Notes under the pieces: model-generated | Told to the model about the DNA's origin: nothing | Databases searched by the model: none | The model's input: only the letters and a program-made list of their open reading frames with translations | In this document: piece by piece, positions 20,412 to 31,895 of the stretch | Position numbering within the stretch: the stretch's first letter is position 1 | Layout of the letters: every line of letters starts with the position of its first letter | Source of the DNA: Welwitschia mirabilis | Lineage: Eukaryota > Gnetophyta > Gnetopsida > Welwitschiales | Direction: 5' to 3' | DNA: 37,649 bases | Assembly (NCBI GenBank): GCA_051453625.1 | Contig: JBOZIK010000001.1 | Coordinates: forward strand, 216,320,815-216,358,463 | Translations under genes and position numbers: made by a program

Positions 20412-22279
20412 GTACGTACTAATCTGTGACGTGATGTACACAATTATTTGATTGTTATTTTACATACACAGTCTTGTTGTCCATCCATTAATTTCTCTGC
20501 CTTTATTTCTCAAGGAAGAAAGAGTGGATAACTAGCTTCCTTCTAATGCTTATCATGCAAAATTAGTGCTCAAAGGACAATGGAATGTATCATTTTCTTT
20601 AGTAGAAACTGAAGTTGTCACTAATGGTTTATAATATATTTTGCGTTCCCATGCCAGAGAGAACCTTTTGAGTTGTTATACTACATCTTTCTATCTATCA
20701 TTGACTTTAATGTCCAATATTTGCCTCATTAATATAGCAGATTTAATTAGCAATATCGTGTCACTAAAGAAATTTAGGCTTTGTCATTGATTAACATTAC
20801 ATTTTGTCTAGATTACTATTGCGTCACATTTACTGCAAAATCCTACGAGCGAAAATGAAACATTAAGATTTTGTGTCAAATATTCACTGGAATCTTCCCA
20901 AGTTTAGTGGAATCAAAATATGAATTTTCCCCCACTTTTTTGTTATTCAGCTGTTCTTTTGTAATGTTGCCTGGCCTTGTAATATGATATTACCAGTGTT
21001 TGTTCCTTATGACAGGATGGATGTAAAACCTGGCTTGAAATGTTAATGTTAGATCATGAAAGTGACAGCCAAGAATACCTCTTTATTTATCATACAGAGT
21101 CGTCATCTGAGCAATCTTGTCTAAAGCACTAGATGAGTAGATTTCAGTTTAGGTTCCAATATTAAAATTACATCATTACTTATAACAATATTAATGTGTT
21201 CATCTTATTGTTCTAGTCACTCAGTTGAGTAGGTCTCTAAAATTGTCAGTTTTTGATAGGAAAGATGACTCTTCATCTATTTGGTTTTTGTGGTTATTTT
21301 TGGACTGTGATTGGATTTGGTTGGAATTTACAGTTTGCTTTTTTCTCAAAACATCTCTTACTATGTAGACTTCATGTTAATATTTGATTTCCTCTGAATG
21401 TTCACTTGTTTTCTTGGGAAAGATAAAAGATTTATATTATTTACAGAAATGTTTACAACTGAGAATATTTGAAACCTGCGCATGCTGAGTGATACGTAGT
21501 ATTGGTATTGCCATTGGTGAATATTAATCTGAAAAGTACAGGGATAGAGAGTTGGCAAAGGCAGGGTATTCTGCAGCTAGACACCTTTGATTCTTTGCTA
21601 GGGGCTGCAAGTGTATTATACTGTGAAACCAAAATCGCTCTTCCCTTTTTCATCTTATTGCAAGTTTTAACCTATATCGGTTTAAATGGTGGTTAAATTT
21701 ATAAAATCGCATTGGGGTTATTCTAACTGACTCATTTGAAGAGATAAAAGGAGGAAAAGAGCAGCAGCAGTAATATTACGTTAGTTAGATTCAAGTAATT
21801 CACATTGTCTTTAGTGTTCTGAATAATTGCATCTCTTCATAACATCTGCCTAAATATTTACAAACTTAAAAGGCTTTTCATTACCATCCTCATTCAAGCA
21901 TTTGCCCATTTACATAAAGGTGGCATTACGAGTTCTTTTATGCCATTGATCTCTATAAAGTGCTAGAGTAGTAGTTATTTCAAAATCTTGCATGGCTCAG
22001 TAGTTAAATATTGTCTCTATGAACTGATCAGGCTTAACCTCTTTGTTGCTTTCCGTAATTTCAACCAAATAACTTCTTTTGATAGGTGCACTTTTTGGCT
22101 TATGGTGGGCATGCCCTCCATGTTAGGCAGCTCACTTTTATTCTATCAGTTATGTGTGTTACACTGCTATCCCAAGGCTCCTTCTAAGCACTTTTCCCTT
22201 GATCCCTTAATAGAGAGATTTTGTGATGCATTGTGTTGTAACGGTTACACTTGAATTATAACTCCTTGAAGTGAATTCT
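20412..22279 (+). other. Probable intron, no feature recognised
   Basis: Begins with the donor GTACGT. The rest is AT-rich with stops in all frames. Frames such as 21988-22254 (88 codons) have no recognisable motif and no splice context. No transposon domain was seen. Confidence 0.45.
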
Positions 22280-22640
22280 GTGGACCTTATCCTTAAGTTG
22301 TTAATAAACTTTTCAAAGTTATTCTTGGATAGTGATTTGGTTGCTTTGTCAGTGTGTTGCTTCTTAGTGTTGATGGATGTGTTGATATAAATCCTTATTA
22401 AAATAGTTCTCTTGTGGAGAATACTTGGATTAGACGGGCTTATGAATTATTGTCCTAGAGCAGGGGTGACTTCCTCTTATGAGGAACAAATATAAACTTT
22501 ATCTTTCGAATCCTTGTTCAAGAATTCTTACTCCATATGCAATGACAAAGTCGACACTTTTATTTTGAAACCAAGAAGATTGCCTTATAGCCATTGCATT
22601 GTTGGAGCATATCAGCATAGGCTTTGGCTATAGTTCAATA
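22280..22640 (-). pseudogene. Copia RNase H C-terminal relic
   Basis: On the minus strand, 22413-22299 reads YINTSINTKKQHTD, then KATKSLSKNNFEKFINN. This is close to the end of Copia RNase H (pattern: T--Q-AD--TK-LSK--FE-F---LG). Upstream (22640-22420) the match is weak and out of frame. No LTR, primer site or other domain is attached. It is a short, very old fragment inside the presumed intron. Confidence 0.45.
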
Positions 22641-22851
22641 TTTGTATTTGTTGATTGTGCTATTTAAGTTGCGATCTCTTTAAAGTAACCGTTTGCTTTC
22701 TGACAGGTGTTTTTTACTAGATGGATTTGCAAGCCTCCATATTTCCATCTTTGTCATCATGCATTATCCTTCTGCCATGGCCTTTGTTTTGACACTAATA
22801 GTTCTGTGTCATTAGATACTTGTTTTACAAAGGTTGACACATTGTGAAGGC

Positions 22852-22868
22852 TTTTTTTTTTTTTTTTT
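22852..22868 (-). other. LINE poly(A) tail
   Basis: A run of 17 T on the plus strand, that is A17 at the 3' end of the minus-strand LINE. It marks the 3' terminus about 155 bp beyond the duplicated region. Confidence 0.7.
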
Positions 22869-23022
22869 ACACTAATGAATTGTGTGCCACTTTCTTGATT
22901 TATTAATCATGAATTGTTTTATCATTAACGGTTTTGCTTAGTTATGAAGGCATTTTGTTTCTGCCTTCTTCATTTCTTTGCTCTTGAGGTTGAAGTTCAC
23001 CTGGCTTATGTTGCCTACTAGT

Positions 23023-24020
23023 TTCTAGTTCCATGATAGTGTCTTGGGCTTCATGGAACTTAAATTCCATTATTTTTCCCTTTTTAGTGTTTTTATGAAC
23101 ACATCATCTAGTGGTTTTGGATCATTGTTAGCTTCGGGTTCTTTGTCATTTCATTTATAAAAAAATTGTCCTCGTAGACAACATCTCTCCCTTTCTTTGT
23201 ATCCTATATCACAGAGGCTTTGTTTTCTTCAAAATAATCAAGCAACAATCTTTGAGAGACTTTAAAATCAAGTTTGTTCTTTTTTCCCTTTGCCTTTTTC
23301 TGTTTCCTGGTAATGCCTAACCAAGTTCTAGTAGTCCCTAAGTCTCCTTTACAGTAGATCTTCTAGTTCCCCTCTCATCCTTCCCAGATCCAGGAGGTCC
23401 AAAGGGCTCTTTCCATCGATGGAACTTAGAATTCCAAAGGGCTTTTGGAATTTTCCAAAAGGGAGGTTCCCAATTCTCATATTTTCTTTTTAGTAAGTTT
23501 TTCCAAGGAGTTGATTCCCCTACTTCTAGCTTTATAATGTCTTGGGCTTCATTGAACTTAAATTCCATTATTTTTCCCTTTTTAGTGTTTTTATGAACAC
23601 ATCATCTAGTGGTTTTAGATCATTGTTAGCTTTGGGTTCTTTGTCATTTCATTCATAAAAAAATTGTCTTCGTAGACAACATCTCTCCCTTTCTATGTAT
23701 CCTATATCATAGAGGCTTTGTTTTCTTCAAAATAGTCGAGCAACAATCTTTGGGAGACTTTAAAATCAACTTTGTTCTTTTTTCCCTTTTCCTTTTTTTG
23801 TTTCCTTGTAATGCCTAGCCAAGTTCCAATAGTCCCTAAGTCTCCTTTCCAGTAGATCTTCTAGTTCCCCTCTCATCCTTCCCAGATTCAGGAGGTCCAA
23901 AGGGCTCTTTCCATCAATGAACTTAGAATTCCAAAGGGCCCTTTGGAATTTTCCAAAGGGAGGTTCCCAATTCTCATATTTTCTTTTTAGTAAGTTTTTC
24001 TAAGGAGTTAATTCCCCTGC
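23023..24020 (-). repeat. About 500-bp tandem duplication in the 3' part of the LINE
   Basis: TTCTAG followed by the same sequence begins at 23023 and 23524, and the right edge TTCTAG lies at 24021, giving units of 501 and 497 bp. Both units include TTCCCTTTTTAGTGTTTTTA, GTAGACAACATCTCTCCC and the AATTCCAAAGGGC patch. Translated on the minus strand both encode a TPWKNLLKRKYENWEPPF-like segment (the W codon is a stop in one copy), which fits the post-RT region of plant L1 ORF2. The units differ at scattered sites, so the duplication is not recent. Confidence 0.88.
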
Positions 24021-26690
24021 TTCTAGCTTGATAATAAATTTTACTATAGCCAAAAATGCTCTCTCATTTCTTGGATCCCCCGTCCCCCTGCTTCCACTAG
24101 CTCAACTCTTTATTCCTGTGTGATTGCATGGAAACCCTTACCTCCCCTTCCTCTTGCCAAAATAGAATTTCTAATTAGTCGGTTCAACAAATCTTTTACC
24201 CCCTCTAAAAGGACCCCATAGGAGGCACTACACTTGCAATTGTAGAGAGAATGGTGTTTATAATGATTATTCTACCTTTGCTTGAGAGGAAACTTACACT
24301 CTAGGAGTTGCATCTTTTCCACGGGAATTTCGTATTATCACAAGAGCCTATAGCTAACAAGACGGTGGGCTCGCAACTAGTGGACCAGGGTGGACGAGGA
24401 CTTTGAGTTTGAGGTCTTCCATGTGGCGTATGTGGACCAGTACTCGCCAGCTATCTCGGTGTTGATATTGTGGTTTTCGTGTGAGCGAACAGTGAACTAC
24501 CTGTTAATAGCAAATATTTTCGAGTCGTCGCACTCCTTTGCTTGAACATGAGTACCCCTAGATATATTTCTTCTTCCTCCTTTTTCCTCTCCCTAACAAT
24601 TCCCGAGGTTCTCTCAATTTTGTGCTAGATGCTAGACCAAGTATTAAAGAAGTACATTTTGCTCTTTTGCTAGCTGATTGCAAGCCATGATTCGTCGGTA
24701 AACTTTCCTAATCCCTGCTTAATGGCCTTGATTTGCTGGGTATTCACCTCTGTGAAGATAATTGAATCATCTGCAAAGTGGTTGACTGAGATGCTCAAGC
24801 TGTGAACTGTTAGCCCCACTTCCCACTCTTGACAGATGTAGTCTTGTAGGACATCTATAGCAATGCTGAAGATATAGGGAGAGAGGGGATCCCACTGCCG
24901 CAGACCTCTATCTGTGTTGAAATATTTGTGGGTTTTTCGATTAATTTTCAAAGTAAATTTGGCTAATCTTTGAATTTGCAATAACAAACCAATAAGCCTT
25001 GAGAGGAAGCCCTTTGTTCTTAGAACATGTTTCAGGAAACTCCAAGAAATAGTATCATATGCCTTTCTAATATCCAGCTTCAAAGCACACACGCTTTTGG
25101 CCTTTTCCTTTGTGGAGTGGAAGATTACATGAGTAAACATATCCTCATCTAAGATGCTTCAATCAGGCAAGAAACTAGCCTGGTTCTGTCTCACGACTCT
25201 CTTCAGGTAAGGATGGATTCTGTTTACAAGTATCTTTGCAAACAACCTGCATATCACATTGCACCACTCCTATCGATCTATAATCATTAACCTCTCTAGG
25301 TTTAGCCTTTTTAGGAATCATGACAATATAGGTATTGTTCCAGACATAAGGAACAATCCCATTTCACATCACATGATTAAAGGCTTCAGTGACCGATTGG
25401 CCTATATATTCCTAGTATTTTTGAAAAAATTCCACTTTCCACCCATTCGGACTTGGACTTTTGTTTAATTTCATTCTCTTGAGAATCCTCCAAATTTCAT
25501 CCAAGTTCACCCCCCTCAGGGGGGAGTAACACTGCCAAGCCAAAGGCCACAATGTTGAAGGCTCTCGCACTGTGGATTAGTTCCAATAAATTGACTTTAT
25601 CACGTTCGCCTGTTTCCTCTTGTTGACAAATTAAAAAGTACTTTGTATGTTTGTCTCCCTACTTCATCCAATTCATATGCGCGCTAGAGCCAATATATGT
25701 CTTCTTGTTTTCACAAGTTATGAAGCTCCTAGAGCTTCTCCCATTCTTCAATATGAAGATCCTCTCTTTGTTTTTGTTCTTGATGAATCGGTCTATTCTC
25801 CTCTTCGAGTTTTTTTCCCTCCAAAATTTTTTACCTCATGTCTTTCTCCATTCCTTGAGCTAGTTCTTTACCTTTTGCAAGTAGTACTGCAAATTCCCAA
25901 TTGGATTAGTCTTTGAAGCTCCCCGCTTTTTTTGAATGAACTGATGTACCTCATCTTCTTCCAGCCACACATTCTCAAATGTAAAGTCACTCTTCCTTCC
26001 TCTATTCATGTCTTGAAGAAGTATGATGGGTCTATGGTCTGAGCACCACCTTCCTTCCCTAATTAGGGTCTAGTTCTTGTTTCTCAGTGAATCCGTTGAT
26101 AATAGAGCTCTGTAAATTCTAGAAAGGATCCTATCCATCCCCCTCCTCTTGTTTGACTAACTAAATTGCACCTAGTGTAGTGGCATATTCGTGAGCTCCA
26201 AGGAATTCATCAAATCTTCCAAGTCCTTTACCCGTGCCTTTGACCATTGACTTCCTCCTTGTTTTTCCCACTCAGACAATGTTTGATTAAAGTCCCCTAT
26301 CTTAATACAATTTCTCCTCTCAGCCTTTTCTCTAGTTCGACCCCAAACGTTTCCTTCTCAGAAATAATTTGCGGCATATATAAGTTAATTGTCCACCAGT
26401 CTTGTATTGCCACGATTTGAAACTACTTATTATTCTTGATTCTTGTATAGTTTAAGTCTTTATTTAGAAGCACTAGTAGTTCCCTCGCCTTGCCACAACT
26501 GGGGACCCATATAGTATTCCACTTTGTGTTCCAGGTATCTACGTCGAGCCTTTTTTGGATTTCTGTTTCCTGTATGCAAACAATTCCTACTTTATGTCTT
26601 TTAATGAAATCTACTAAGCTTGTTTTTTTGAGGCATTGTTCATGCCTCTGATATTCCAACTGAGTATATTCATTTACCTGTCTGTGTTGG
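23023..26690 (-). pseudogene. LINE ORF2: endonuclease and reverse transcriptase, broken
   Basis: ORF2 nicks target DNA and copies LINE RNA into it. The endonuclease starts with SWNIRGMNNASKK near 26640-26680; an A-run then shifts the frame into TSLVDFIKRHKVGIVCIQET, a classic L1 endonuclease start with the QE pair. A GDFN-like segment lies near 26310 and RWCSDHRPIILL near 26040, the SDH motif. The reverse transcriptase core (25140-24670) has LDIRKAYDTISWSFL, RGLRQWDPLSPYIF (usual G is W) and FADDSIIF, with the catalytic DD intact. Downstream, GGRGIQEMRER and TPWKNLLKRKYENW match the post-RT zinc-region neighbourhood of plant L1. Stops and shifts between these blocks rule out activity. Confidence 0.85.
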
Positions 26691-26706
26691 TCATTTTCCC
26701 AACGAG

Positions 26707-27444
26707 NNNNNNNNNNNNNNNNNNNNNNNNNNNNNNNNNNNNNNNNNNNNNNNNNNNNNNNNNNNNNNNNNNNNNNNNNNNNNNNNNNNNNNNNNNNNNN
26801 NNNNNNNNNNNNNNNNNNNNNNNNNNNNNNNNNNNNNNNNNNNNNNNNNNNNNNNNNNNNNNNNNNNNNNNNNNNNNNNNNNNNNNNNNNNNNNNNNNNN
26901 NNNNNNNNNNNNNNNNNNNNNNNNNNNNNNNNNNNNNNNNNNNNNNNNNNNNNNNNNNNNNNNNNNNNNNNNNNNNNNNNNNNNNNNNNNNNNNNNNNNN
27001 NNNNNNNNNNNNNNNNNNNNNNNNNNNNNNNNNNNNNNNNNNNNNNNNNNNNNNNNNNNNNNNNNNNNNNNNNNNNNNNNNNNNNNNNNNNNNNNNNNNN
27101 NNNNNNNNNNNNNNNNNNNNNNNNNNNNNNNNNNNNNNNNNNNNNNNNNNNNNNNNNNNNNNNNNNNNNNNNNNNNNNNNNNNNNNNNNNNNNNNNNNNN
27201 NNNNNNNNNNNNNNNNNNNNNNNNNNNNNNNNNNNNNNNNNNNNNNNNNNNNNNNNNNNNNNNNNNNNNNNNNNNNNNNNNNNNNNNNNNNNNNNNNNNN
27301 NNNNNNNNNNNNNNNNNNNNNNNNNNNNNNNNNNNNNNNNNNNNNNNNNNNNNNNNNNNNNNNNNNNNNNNNNNNNNNNNNNNNNNNNNNNNNNNNNNNN
27401 NNNNNNNNNNNNNNNNNNNNNNNNNNNNNNNNNNNNNNNNNNNN
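26707..27444. other. Assembly gap (738 N)
   Basis: Unknown bases between the LINE endonuclease and the end of ORF1. The odd length suggests an estimated size. The start of ORF2 is probably hidden here. Confidence 0.99.
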
Positions 27445-27674
27445 AACCCATTCACAATGTTCTTATTTGCTTCTTTTCTTGACCTCATCCTAGTGGGGGG
27501 GGGTCTTCACACCTTTCTAATAGTTGATGCCTCATTTTGAACTCTTGTAGCCGGAATCGGATTCCGAGTCATCTGAATCACTGCTAGAAAGAGGGGTGAA
27601 TTTATGAGAGCTTTGTCGTTGGGTTGCTTGACGTGGCTCCTGATCTTTTCCATCCATTCCCACTGAATTTGTTT

Positions 27675-27774
27675 NNNNNNNNNNNNNNNNNNNNNNNNNN
27701 NNNNNNNNNNNNNNNNNNNNNNNNNNNNNNNNNNNNNNNNNNNNNNNNNNNNNNNNNNNNNNNNNNNNNNNNNN
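27675..27774. other. Assembly gap (100 N)
   Basis: A 100-N placeholder inside the C-terminal part of LINE ORF1. Confidence 0.99.
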
Positions 27775-28160
27775 TAGTCTTGACATTGGTGTTTCTCATT
27801 TTGATTCTCTTCCTGCAAGTGGCCTAAGCTTAGTTTATTCTTTCTAGACATTGTTTGAAAGCCCTGTGCATCTTTTTTTTCCCCTACATTTGCTCTCTGT
27901 GTCTCTAAATTTTTCGCATGCCTAGCATTGCTTCTTTTGACAGGTCTCCCTTAGGTGGTCCGCCCTTCCACACTTGATGCAGGTTTTCTCCCTCCGAACC
28001 GAACAAAATCTCACGGAATGATCGGTTTCAGAACATACTGGACATGGCAGTAGAATATTGTCATACTCTATGTCTACCCTGTTCGTGCAAAAACCATGGA
28101 TAATTTCAAACTCTCTCAGTTTCGGGTTAATTCGATGTCAATCCAGGCACAAAAACAGAT

Positions 28161-28374
28161 TATCACTAATGAGTTTCCCGAACTTCCTTGCCAACTCTTG
28201 GATAAATTTTTGATTCCAGAGGGTTAGGCTGACTTCCCTTAGCTTCACCTAGATCGGAAGCGTATGGTATCACTAATCAGTTTCCCGAACTTCCTTGCCA
28301 ATTCTTGGATAAATTTTTGATTCCAGAGGGTTAGGCTGACTTCCCTCAGCTTCACCTAGATTGGAAGCGTATGG
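28161..28374. repeat. 107-bp tandem duplication in LINE ORF1
   Basis: TATCACTAATGAGTTTCCCG at 28161 recurs at 28268 (one G changed to C), and both units end GGAAGCGTATGG (28267, 28374). The copies are nearly identical, so this is a later event than most LINE decay. 107 is not a multiple of 3, so it shifts the ORF1 frame. Confidence 0.9.
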
Positions 28375-28990
28375 AAGATTTTCCCAAAATCCTGACATGG
28401 ACGCCAGCGGGCCAAAGCTAGCCTGTTTGGCCTAAAAAAACCAGGGGCCCCTTAACATAACCGAGTAGAGATCCTCTTCAGGATCAAACTTGAAAAGAAC
28501 TAAACCCTCTGTAAGGGCAATATCTTGGGCATGACCTATCCTAGTCTATTTCACTGCTGCCCACCTTTAAATAGAATTGAGACGTGGTCTAGCCCCCGCT
28601 GATACGAAACGACAGACTATGATGAACTTAAAGCGTTCCTTAGCTGTGACGGAATGCTCCGACACAGCACTACTTTTGAAAATACCATCTTCTTCAAAAA
28701 ATTTCATCAAAGGGGTTTCCATGACCTCACTTGGACTTGCCGTCTCACCAAACTAGAAGGCCCACACAGAGCCTTGACACTGATCTACGCGAAGTTACTC
28801 CCACAGGCTACTAAAGACGGAAACCCCCTAAGGGCCCCCTCTCGCGGGTTCTCAGACTCCCGACCGACCTCCCAAGGCACACCCTCGTTTGACATTGGAC
28901 CACCCTCTAGCACTCTCTAGCAAGCCGGACGTTGCCTTGCATATGCATTGAAACCCTCGCTTGGTGGCAAAATTCAGATGACCTAGGGCT

Positions 28991-30389
28991 CCCAAGCATC
29001 GTCTCTTGAAAAAAAAAAACCTTGCAAACTGCTACAATTAATATTCAGATCAATCCGTTTTTTGAATCTTGTGTCTCGCTCTCTCTCTCTCACTCTGCTT
29101 TTTTTATTTTTTTTTTTTAAAGGCAGATCACATGGTCCTCTAGATTTTGTTTTTGCGTCTTCAATTGAATGGCTAATTTATACCTCCAATTGAAAGATTT
29201 CTCTTTAATTTCTGCAGTCCTAAGGTATTCTCCACCATATTGCCACACACCCACACCCCTTAAAGGAAAAAAAGGAAGAAAAAAGAAAGAAAAGAGAAAA
29301 TAAAAAGAACCAAAGGCATCTTACCAAGTCATCGTAATTGTTGTCTTCTAATCACAAATCTTCAAGCATGGATATATAGAACATCGATTGCTTTCTCGTG
29401 CAAGAATCCTTTTGGCAACAAAACTTTATCCAAATGGAAGGCAATCATATTGATGCCTCAAATTCTGTGAGAATTGGGAGGAATGCGGTGATCACAATCA
29501 GTTAGATTACAAAATGGAAGTTTTCAAAGGGTCTAGCTTTGTTTAGATTAAAGCTTCCCCTAAATGTCTCCAGAGAAGTCTTCATGAGGTTAAAGTACTC
29601 ATGAAGTATCTCGTAAGCTGTTGTTATTCTGAAAGGCCTCATTGCAATTGTTGCAAGATACATCTTTGCTATCTTTATCCTCAAGGCATAATAAATGTTT
29701 ATGATGTTCCCCAAATGACTTCTTTGTCATTTCTAGTTGTTATATCTTTGAATAACAATTAAAATTTGAAGTTATTTTGATAAACAAAGAATTCCTCCTC
29801 TCAACCTATTTACTGGGGACATGCCACTACCTACATGCATAGCAATCTATGATATGTTATGTATGAAGTTTGGATAAGTAGATGAAAAGTATATTTTTAA
29901 TTTGATTGCAGGGTCTTAAAATTTCCTTTCTTTGTACAAGTTTGCCATCTCTACACTCTTCCATGACAGAACTATTGTCTTTGATTGTTTTTTCCCTGTT
30001 TGGTCATATGAATTTTTTCCCTGTTTGGTCATATAAATTAATACCTATTGTTTTCCTTCAGCTATATCTACTGCTAACTTCTTCTTCATGAATTCATTTT
30101 TTGGGCTTCTTTTATTTTCTTAACCCCTTAGAGATCTTGATGTGCTTCAATATTAGATTTGATTCTAGTTCTCAGTTAGAGTTTTGAATTTCTGCATTTT
30201 TCCACCTAATTAGGCTTTCTTGGTTGATTTGGAAGTTCAAATTTTCTTTTCATTCTTTCGCTTACTTTCCTTTAGTTGCAAAGTACTTACTTTTTAAGTG
30301 ACCTCTTGTTATACTAATTTGATTATGTGGGGATTTGTTTTATTTGATGACTTAGTTACCACTTGTCGATTCCTTTAGGATAGATGAAA
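28991..30389. other. Non-genic DNA with low-complexity tracts
   Basis: No gene recognised. It contains CT-rich and poly(T) tracts at about 29070-29120, a purine-rich A/G tract at about 29263-29310, and a 25-bp tandem duplication (29988-30012, 30013-30037; TTTTTTCCCTGTTTGGTCAT in each). The minus-strand frame 29714-29502 (70 codons; TIAMRPFRITTAYEILHEYF) has no family I can name. Confidence 0.5.
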
Positions 30390-30773
30390 CAAAGAGCAAG
30401 AAACTTGATTTTATTTATTCTAGGGTTGTTGTTCCTATGTTTGCACTTACATTGGTGGCTCATATTTTGTAACTTTTACTGATAACTTTAGTAAAAAGAC
30501 TTCACTCTCACTTTTGCATTTGAAAGATTAGGCACTTGGAAAGTATGGTGTTTAAAAGTTAGAATAGAAGAGAATTTGGCTAAAAAATTGGGTGTTTGGT
30601 TGCTAATAATGGTGGTGAATATATTTCATGCGTGTTGAATGGGATTTGCAAAGAGGACACTGTCATGCACACAAAATCTTCCCTATGAACTCCTCAAAAT
30701 AAGGGAGTTGAGAGCTATAGTAGAATTATATTGGAAAGAGTGAGGGCAATGCTGGCTCAATCTATCATTCCTG

Positions 30774-30808
<35 letters not shown>

Positions 30809-31800
30809 ATTTGTTTGAAAGGTGGAAGCAACTAGTACAACTAGAATCTCGATTTATCTTTCTTCTCAAGAGTGGCTTCAGTTGCCTTTATGGTCTCTAG
30901 CATGCTTCTAGGCAGGAAACAATGTCCATGAGATTAGGTGATGCAAAAGGACAATAATCAAACATTTTGACATTAAGTGCTTGAGGGCTGCAAAACAAAT
31001 TTTGGGAATGAAAAGAATTTCAGACATCACCTAGGAACCTTTGGATCTATTAGTCAAAATACATTGGTAAGGTTATCAAAGTTTTAATATGTCAGATTCT
31101 TATTCTTTTAGTATTCCTTTGGTTGCTCACTTCCAGTTTTCTAGCTCAAATTTCCCTTAGTCTAAAGAAGACAAAGAGGAGATGTAGAACATTCTGTATG
31201 TGTCACCTCCAGGAGTTTGTTTGTGTAAGATTTGGTATCTATGTTACAGTTGGAGTTGTCTTATGTTACAAGAGCGATCCAGGGCATAATCATTGGGAAG
31301 GGGTCAGGTGGGAACAGGTATTTGATAGGGCACTCAATATTATTCATTATGTTTTTTAGACATTCGCTTGATGGTAGCTGGTTGTAGAGATGCTAACTAT
31401 GTAGCTTGCCATGATATTCGTTAGTCAATTTTTTGTTACATCTTTCCAATGGATGGTGGAGCTATGAATTAAATGTCTCATTTGTAGTCTATTGTTCATG
31501 TTTCAACTATAGAGGGTGAACGCAATGCTTTGATGGAAGCTATGGAAGAAATATTATTTCTCAAACACATTCTTATTTGGCTTGGACCCTTGCCGAATTG
31601 TTTCATTGTATATTATTATATATGTTGCTGTTCACTTGGCAAAGAATGCAGTGTGTCAACTGAACACCAAACACGTTGATGTGAAATATCATTTCAGCTA
31701 GAAAATTCTTCAGGAGAAGCAGCTAGTTGTTGGAAAGAGTTACAAAAGGGAGAGTCTTTTTAACTTTTTAACAAAAATTGTTCATATAACGCATCAAGGA
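30390..31800 (+). pseudogene. Element D pol remnant (integrase and RNase H)
   Basis: No frame stays open for long; the homology must be followed across shifts. The second integrase aspartate is asparagine (GAT to AAT) and PYTPQ reads L-stop-TPQNKGVE. Reverse transcriptase fingers, palm and YVDD are absent; only its last segment survives. RNase H is recognisable from KHVDVKYHF and from the neighbouring CRDANYVACHD (31385-31420), which corresponds to the DADYAGD start. Non-functional. Confidence 0.65.
30775..30806. repeat. (CT)16 microsatellite
   Basis: An uninterrupted 32-bp CT dinucleotide run lying in the integrase part of element D, where coding homology is lost. Confidence 0.95.
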
Positions 31801-31895
31801 TGTAGGCATGACATAAGTTTCAGAACTTTAATTGAGCATCCCTCAGAAATACAGCTCCTTGAGCAGAGTTGTGGTGATAGTTGTCTTCTAGTGGG

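Larger units (their letters stand above)
27500..28721 (-). pseudogene. LINE ORF1 (nucleic-acid-binding protein), broken
   Basis: ORF1 coats LINE RNA. The likely start is the ATG at 28721 (METPLMKFFEEDG). The order then fits plant L1 ORF1: LVLFKFDPEEDLYSVMLRGPW, as in the DUF4283-type N-terminal domain, then a GRLPILVKLREVSL-type segment, then two zinc knuckles near 28055-27955, CPVCSETDHSVRFC and CIKCGRADHLRETC, both exact CX2CX4HX4C. Past the knuckles a Ser/Asp-rich tail (SSSDSDDSESDSG) lies at 27600-27545. Stops, a 107-bp duplication that shifts the frame, and a 100-N gap break it. Confidence 0.8.
22852..28990 (-). mobile_element. Degraded L1-type LINE
   Basis: Read on the minus strand: 5' region near 28990, ORF1 (about 28721-27500) with two CCHC knuckles, ORF2 with apurinic-type endonuclease (about 26690-26420) and reverse transcriptase (25140-24670), a post-RT region to about 23023, a short 3' UTR and a 17-bp poly(A) (T run at 22852-22868). 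Order, motifs and poly(A) tail define a non-LTR retrotransposon. It has stops, frameshifts, a 500-bp and a 107-bp internal tandem duplication, and two assembly gaps. The 5' boundary is approximate. I looked for a duplication of the sequence next to the poly(A) (GACACATTGTGAAGG) near 29000 and did not find one. Confidence 0.85.

Noticed and set aside
21988-22254. 88-codon plus-strand ORF as a further exon of the kinase gene
   Set aside because: No resemblance to the kinase family, no suitable splice sites seen, and the composition looks like intron.
26423-27493. Long open frames (up to 342 codons) on both strands
   Set aside because: Most of their length is the 738-N assembly gap. Only the LINE endonuclease end (26423-26706) is real sequence.
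29263-29310. A/G-rich tract as a polypurine tract or LINE tail
   Set aside because: No LTR start or LINE body adjoins it in the right orientation. It is simple low-complexity sequence.
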